Below, piece after piece: positions 58,780 to 64,000 of a stretch of 64,000 nt of DNA. Within the stretch, counting starts at the first letter, position 1; each line of letters begins with the position of its first letter. Source of the stretch: Termitomyces sp. T153 (lineage: Eukaryota > Basidiomycota > Agaricomycetes > Agaricales > Lyophyllaceae); assembly GCA_018296165.2 (NCBI GenBank), contig JACKQL020000042.1:186001-250000 (forward strand), given 5' to 3'. Below the pieces are notes generated by a model that was given only the letters and a program-made list of their open reading frames with translations, was not told the DNA's origin and did not search any database. A program made the translations under genes and the position numbers.

Positions 58780-61700
58780 GCTAGAAAATGAAATTGCCTT
58801 TTCCAATGCCCCTCATTTTTAGACAGAAGAACCTCAACATCCCTCTTCAGATGTACAAATACCAACTCTGGAGCCTCAGCTAAGTCCTCCAATGCCAGCT
58901 AGGATTTGCTGGCACTGCTCTGCCTGGGCATGCTAAATGCTCCAATAGTACATGGTGGCTTCAAGCCCATCTGCCAACTCACTGTGCCTTGACATGGAAA
59001 TCAAGACCACAGACACCCAGCAAGCTTGCAGAGTCACCGCTCTCCTAGATAGTGGAGCAATGGGACTGTTCTTGGACTCAAAGTTTGTCAAGTGCCATGG
59101 CCTGACCACACAGCCACTTCTCAAGCCCATTTCAGTCTTCAACATTGACAGAATGCCCAACAAAGCAGGCACTATCAGCTCCATGGTCAATCTTGTCCTC
59201 CATTATTGAAATTATGCAGAGCATGCAGTCTTTGCCATCACTAGCTTGGGCAAGCAGGACATGATCCTTGAGTTCATGTGGCTCTGGGAGCACAACCACA
59301 AAGTAGATTGGGCCAAGAAAAAGATGACAATGAGCCAGTGCCCTTGGAGGTGCTCTGCCTGTGCCACAGAGGCCAAGGAAGAATGCCAGGCTCAAGTTCA
59401 AGAGCACATAGCCATCTGTGCATGCCATACTGGCCCCTTTCTCTTCTCTGACTTAGACCTCCTGAATTTCCTGCCTCTAGCATTCCCCCATAAGGAGGCC
59501 CTCTACAAGGACAACTGAAGTAGTGGTGGAGCCCTGGAGGAGGAATGTGGAGAGGAGTTTGGAGATATACTCAACTTGGAGTTCCTGGACAAAGCAGTAG
59601 AGGTGGGGGATCAGATTTACACCACCACTTTCTGTTTGCTGCCCTCTATTGTGGAGATTTGGGCTAGTCAGACCACATCCCCAGTGACTAGCCCAGGCCT
59701 TTGCTGCTAACTCCCTGCTCCGGGAGTTCTGGGACATTGTACCTCCCTATCTCCATGCATTTGAGGATGTGTTCTCCAAAACCTCATTCAACTTGCTTCT
59801 GGAGTGCAAGCAGTAGGCCCATGCCATCAAATTACTGCCTGACTCCACACCTTCCAGCTGTAAGGTCTACTTGCTAGTGCCCAAGGAGCAGGACAAACTG
59901 AATGCCTTCTTGCAGGAAAACCTAGACTCTGGTTGCATATTCTCCTCCAAATCTCCAATGACTTCTCTGGTCTTCTTTATCAAAAAGAAAGATGGCTCAC
60001 TCTGACTGGTTCAAGACTACCAGGTTCTTAATGCCATGACTGTAAAGAACTGCTACTCCCTTCCCCTCATCTCTGAGCTCATCAACAACCTCCAGGGCAT
60101 GCAGTACTTCACCAAGTTGTATGTTCAGTGGGGCTACAACAACATGCACATTCTGAAAGGTGACAAGTGGAAGGCTGCCTTCTAGACCAACCAGGGATTG
60201 TTTGAACTTCTGGTTATGTTCTTTGGACTCACCAATAGCCCAGCCACCTTCCAGACAATGATGAATGACATCTTCCAAGACCTCATTGCCAAAGGCATAG
60301 TGTGCATATACCTCAATGACATCATCATCTATACTAAAATGCTAGAAGAGCACTGTCAGATCATGTGCCTTATCTTGGAATGCCTCTGCCAGCACCAGCT
60401 CTACCTCAAACCAGAGAAGTGTAAGTTTGAACAGACTCAGATTGAGTATCTGGGCCTAATCATCTCACACAGAACAGCAGAGATGGACCCAGTAAAGGTA
60501 GCGAGCACTGCAAAATGACCAGAGCCCAAGAACAAGTGGGAGGTGCAGGCCTTCCTGGACTTTGCAATCTTCTACTGGAGGTTCAATCAGGATTTTGTGC
60601 ATCACACCCATCTGCTATTTGACATTACTGGGAAGGATGTTATATAGAGCTGAGGGTCTCTGGAGCAGATAGCTTTCAGCACTCTCAAGCATGCAGTTAC
60701 CTCCAGACCCATTCTCCTCTTCTTGAACAACAACTCTCCCTTTCAAGTTGAAGCTGACAGCTCCAATTTTGCCACCAGGGTAATTTTCTCACAACAGTTA
60801 CTGGAAGACAGGAAGTGGCATTCAGTGGCTTTCTACTCCAAGAGCCTGAATGCAGTAGAGCATAACTACAAGATCCATGACAAGGAGATGCTGGCCATCA
60901 TTCAGTCATTCAAGGAATGGCAGCATTTTCTAGAAGGTGCATGGTACAAGTTCAAGGTCCAGACAGATCACAAGAACCTCAAGTACTTCTGGACTGCTAA
61001 GAAACTCAACTGCTGACAAGCCCAATGGTCCCTCTATCTAGCCAACTTTGACTTCTTGCTGCACTACAAGCCAAGCCAGAGCATGGAAAAACCAGACACC
61101 TTATCTCAGAGAGCAGACCATGGTACAGGAGGAGAGGACAATAGCAACATCATGCTTCTCCAGTCTGAATTGTCTGCAATTCAAGCCATGGAAGGTCTAG
61201 CTATCAAGGGAGCAGAGGTAGACATCCTTTAGGATATTTGGCAGGGCAACTGGGATGGTTAGTAGGAGGAACTCATTGCTCATGCAGCCAGGGCACTGAA
61301 ATTGGGGTGTGCCACAGGCACCAAACTGGTCTGTGCAGACAAATGGGCCCTCCAAGATGGGATCTTGACCTTTCAGGATTGTATCTACTCCAGAGCTCTG
61401 CCAGAGGATTGTAGAGCAACACCACAACTCCTGGATTGCTGGGCACCCTAGACAATGGAAAATGCTGGAGCTGGTTTTATGGAATTACTGGTGGCCCCAG
61501 ATGTCCCAGTATATTGGGTCCTACACTAGTACATGCAATCTCTGCCTCTGGACCAAGCCTCAGCACTGCCTCCCCTCAGGACAGCTACACTGTCTACCTG
61601 TCCCCACAAAGTAGTGGAGTGTTGCCTCTGTGGACTTCATTGTAGAACTCCCTGATGCCCATGTTTACAACACCATCATGGTAGTGGTGGACCTGTATAG

Positions 61701-62765
61701 CAAACAAGCACACTTCATTCCAACCCACATTACCTGCTCTGCCATGGGTGTCACAAACCTGTACTGGAGAAATGTCTGGAAGCTCCATGGCCTCTCCAAC
61801 ACCTATGTCTCCAATTGAGGTTCACAGTTTGTGGCAGACTTCACTAGGGAACTCTACCAACTACTCAGCATGAAGCTCTACACCTCCACCACCTACTACC
61901 TGCAGTCCAATGGCCAGACTGAATGTGTAAACCAGGAGTTGGAGCAGTACTTCTGCCTCTTCTGCAACAAATGTCAGAATAATTGGAACAAACTCCTCCC
62001 CAATGCAGAGTTCCAGTACAACAATCATGTCCACATGTCCACCCAAGTCTCCCCCCTTCTTCCTTGACACTGGATGGCACCTGTGCATGGGCTTCAAACC
62101 CTGAGCCTGGCCCTCAGAGAATGAAGCAGTAAACAAGTTTGTGGATCAGATGAAGAAGTCATAAGAGGAGGCCTGGGCAGCTCTTACAAAGGCAGAGGAT
62201 GATATAGCATGATACTATGACTGTGGAAGGACCCCAGAGCCCAAATACCAGCACAGAGATTGAGTCTACCTGGATGCCTCCAATATTACAACTACTTGAC
62301 CATCAAAAAAGCTCTTGCACTACCAACTGGGACCTTTTACAGTGGAACAACAGGTAGGGCCCCTAGCCTACTGACTCTGGCTCCCCACAGGAATGCACTA
62401 GCTCCATCCAGTGTTCAATGCAGTCAAGTTGTCTCTGGCCTCAAAGGACTCTATTCCAGGGTGACATCTGCCACCCCTGTCACCTCCAGTGGTGGTTGAC
62501 AACAGTGAGGAGAATGAGGTGGAGGAGATCCTGAATAGTCATATATTCCAGTGACAGCTACAGTACAAGGTGAAGTAGAAAGGTTATGGAATTGAGGAGA
62601 TCTCCTGGGAACTGCAGGAGAATGTGTATGCCCTGGAGCTTATCAGGAAGTTTCATCAGAGACACTCAGATGCACTGCATGCCATCCAAGGAATCTATCC
62701 CATTTTCCTAGTGGACCAGGCAATCCAGAACTTTATCTACTCCACATGTCAAGATGGTGCACACT
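58780..62765 (+). pseudogene. Gypsy A copy 2, pol
   Basis: Protease 58952-59430 has an intact LLDSGAMG active site. RT is at 59800-60700, with the catalytic box YLND (about 60310) in place of YLDD. RNase H is at 60720-61016 (QTDHKNLKYF). Integrase is at 61420-62330: zinc region GHP...CNLC, core VDFI, a decayed second Asp segment, and NGQTECVNQELE with its Glu. The chromodomain at about 62510-62620 is decayed (EVEEILNSH, GYGIEEISWE). A polypurine tract follows at 62766-62778. Many stops, most at former CGA, CAG or TGG codons. Confidence 0.78.
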
Positions 62766-62778
62766 AGAGGGGGGGTGA

Positions 62779-63146
62779 TGTCAGGGGACTTCCATTTCCA
62801 ACTTCCACAGCTTGTTCCAATGCCTTCACAGCTTGCTCAACATCTCTGGGGCTCATTTCAGACACCCAGAGATCTCCAGAGACCTGTGGGACTTTCCATA
62901 TGACCTCATCAATCACTCCTCTAGGGTTAGGAGTAACTCTGGTCTTCTGTATAGCCATTCCCATGCCTCCACCACCCACTGATGCACTGCACCAAGCAGT
63001 GGGGATCCTTAGACTTATTCTCTTCAGATTCCCCTCTGCTAGGTGATTAGTTACTGTTGTATTGTTGTCTACTTGCTAGTTCACTTTGGATTTCCCCCTG
63101 TTAGCTGTGTGACTTGGAGCCACTGCTTCCAGAGGTTGCCCTTACA
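62779..63146 (+). repeat. 3' LTR of gypsy A copy 2 (368 bp)
   Basis: TGTCAGGGGACTTCC...TTGCCCTTACA, preceded by AGAGGGGGGGTGA. TTGAC (63147-63151) follows, the likely partner of ATGAC at 45729-45733. Confidence 0.85.
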
Positions 63147-63200
63147 TTGACCTGCTTAGCAAAGGTTTCATATACCCCTCAATCTCTGCTGCCAGAGCTC
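63147..63200 (+). pseudogene. Gypsy D RT, continuation after the insertion
   Basis: In frame with the RT stub ending at 45733, it reads (N)DLLSKGFIYPSISAARA, the conserved segment that follows the KDYLND block in gypsy RT. RT similarity is lost soon after about 63200, so gypsy D is also truncated on this side. Confidence 0.6.
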
Positions 63201-64000
63201 TGATTTATCAATTCAAGTTATCTTCCTGAATCACTGGAATTCAAGGATCCCCACAATCTGGTTGGTCAGAGCTGTTGCACCTTCTGAAATTCTGGAGAGA
63301 TCATCAGGAAGAACATGGATTTAGTGATACCTTTTGGCAGAAGGTTTATGTCAACAAGAATAAGGACAGGGTTCCTGCTGAGTATGGCACTTGTGCAGAT
63401 CATTAAAAGAGGGCTGCTGCTGCTGCATGATGTAAGGCAGCTTTCAAGAAAGGAGAATGTCAGAGGAAATGAAAGTATGTTGAGTCATCTAGTGGTGATA
63501 TGACAGTAATTTCTCTGGCTGGCAAATCTGGCATGGTAAGCCACATGGACCCAGCTTATAAACCCAGTATTATTGTGACTCACAAACCTGGCATTTTAGC
63601 TGTGGATCCAGCTAGCAATGCCAGCATTGTAGACCAACCTGATTTGTCCAGAAATCCTGGCATTGTAGGCCAACCAGATCCATCAGGCAAACTATTCTTG
63701 TGAGTCTGTTGATGGACTCAAAAGGGGGGTATGTAACAGAGTGCCCATTACTCACCCTTAGTTTGCACTACTATACTTTACTTATTGTTATAATCTATAA
63801 TATATAGGATGACAGACATGGGAAAGTGGCTGTGCCTATATATGCGATGACTTTTTGGGATTCTGCTGAAGTAAGCCTGACTAATGCTGACCAATTCTTA
63901 CATAATAATTGCCTTTTAAAGGTGAACATGATACAAGTTGGCTGTTTTTGGCCGTTTGAACATGTTTTCTTGAAGAAAAATTACAGTAGACAGCTTTAAT
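63201..64000. other. Unassigned remnant with a PPT/LTR-like junction near 63721-63739
   Basis: 63500-63703 is a short open frame with degenerate repeats of a G-x-x-DP type, of unknown origin. At 63721-63731 AAAGGGGGGTA precedes TGTAACAGAGTGCCC, which looks like a polypurine tract and LTR start. The LTR would continue past the window end. The rest shows no gene. Confidence 0.35.

Larger units (their letters stand above)
45734..63146 (+). mobile_element. Gypsy A (chromovirus) copy 2, interrupted by gypsy B
   Basis: LTRs of 368 bp at 45734-46101 and 62779-63146; internal pieces are 46102-47058 and 58342-62778. Without the 11283 bp of gypsy B it is 6130 bp, close to the inner copy's 6195 bp. It is inserted in the gypsy D RT. 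The first LTR bases TGTCAGG have decayed to TATTAGG on the left. Confidence 0.88.

Overview
This 64 kb window is a repeat-dominated stretch of a filamentous fungal genome, most probably a basidiomycete of the Agaricomycotina. The evidence is the short GT-AG introns (44-81 bp), a multi-exon UBX/p47 gene with 46-65 bp introns, and gypsy/chromovirus, copia and gypsy-like gag types usual in mushroom-forming fungi. I cannot name the species. No RNA gene, CRISPR array or bacterial-type operon was seen.

Layout. (1) 1-7500: two opposed copies of a CpG-rich, non-autonomous LTR retroelement ('element C') with no visible reverse transcriptase. It carries an intron-containing gene ANTISENSE to its own LTR promoter and polypurine tract; the product has a Zn2Cys6-like cysteine cluster and a coiled coil. 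(2) 7501-16626: a CpG-depleted graveyard of LTR and gag/pol fragments, including a solo element C LTR with a perfect 5 bp target-site duplication (TSD). (3) 16627-36218: a chromovirus-type gypsy element ('gypsy A', chromodomain at the pol C-terminus) interrupted by a second copy of itself (TSD GACCC) and by a solo LTR (TSD CTGGG), which is itself interrupted by a full element C (TSD CCTTT). (4) 36219-41935: a CpG-rich island holding a 3' copia fragment, a probable single-pass membrane protein gene and an apparently intact 8-exon UBX/SEP gene of the p47/Shp1 family. (5) 41936-63200: a three-level nest. Gypsy D is cut within its reverse transcriptase by gypsy A copy 2, which is cut within gag by the 11.3 kb gypsy B. 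Gypsy B has 1.12 kb LTRs and its own antisense, intron-bearing gene between integrase and 3' LTR. (6) 63201-64000: an unresolved remnant ending in a PPT/LTR-like junction.

How it fits together. All retroelement coding regions seen are inactivated, largely by CpG->TpG/CpA decay: CGA codons became stops, and catalytic Asp codons within CpG became Asn in the RT active sites. Different repeats show different degrees of decay, so the window reads as layers of insertion. The most unusual content is the pair of antisense, spliced genes beside the 3' LTR of two otherwise unrelated retroelements. Element C also shares a 15 bp PPT/LTR-start sequence with gypsy A, suggesting (inference) that the autonomous chromovirus may have mobilised it. 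All calls come from reading the sequence; no database search was possible.
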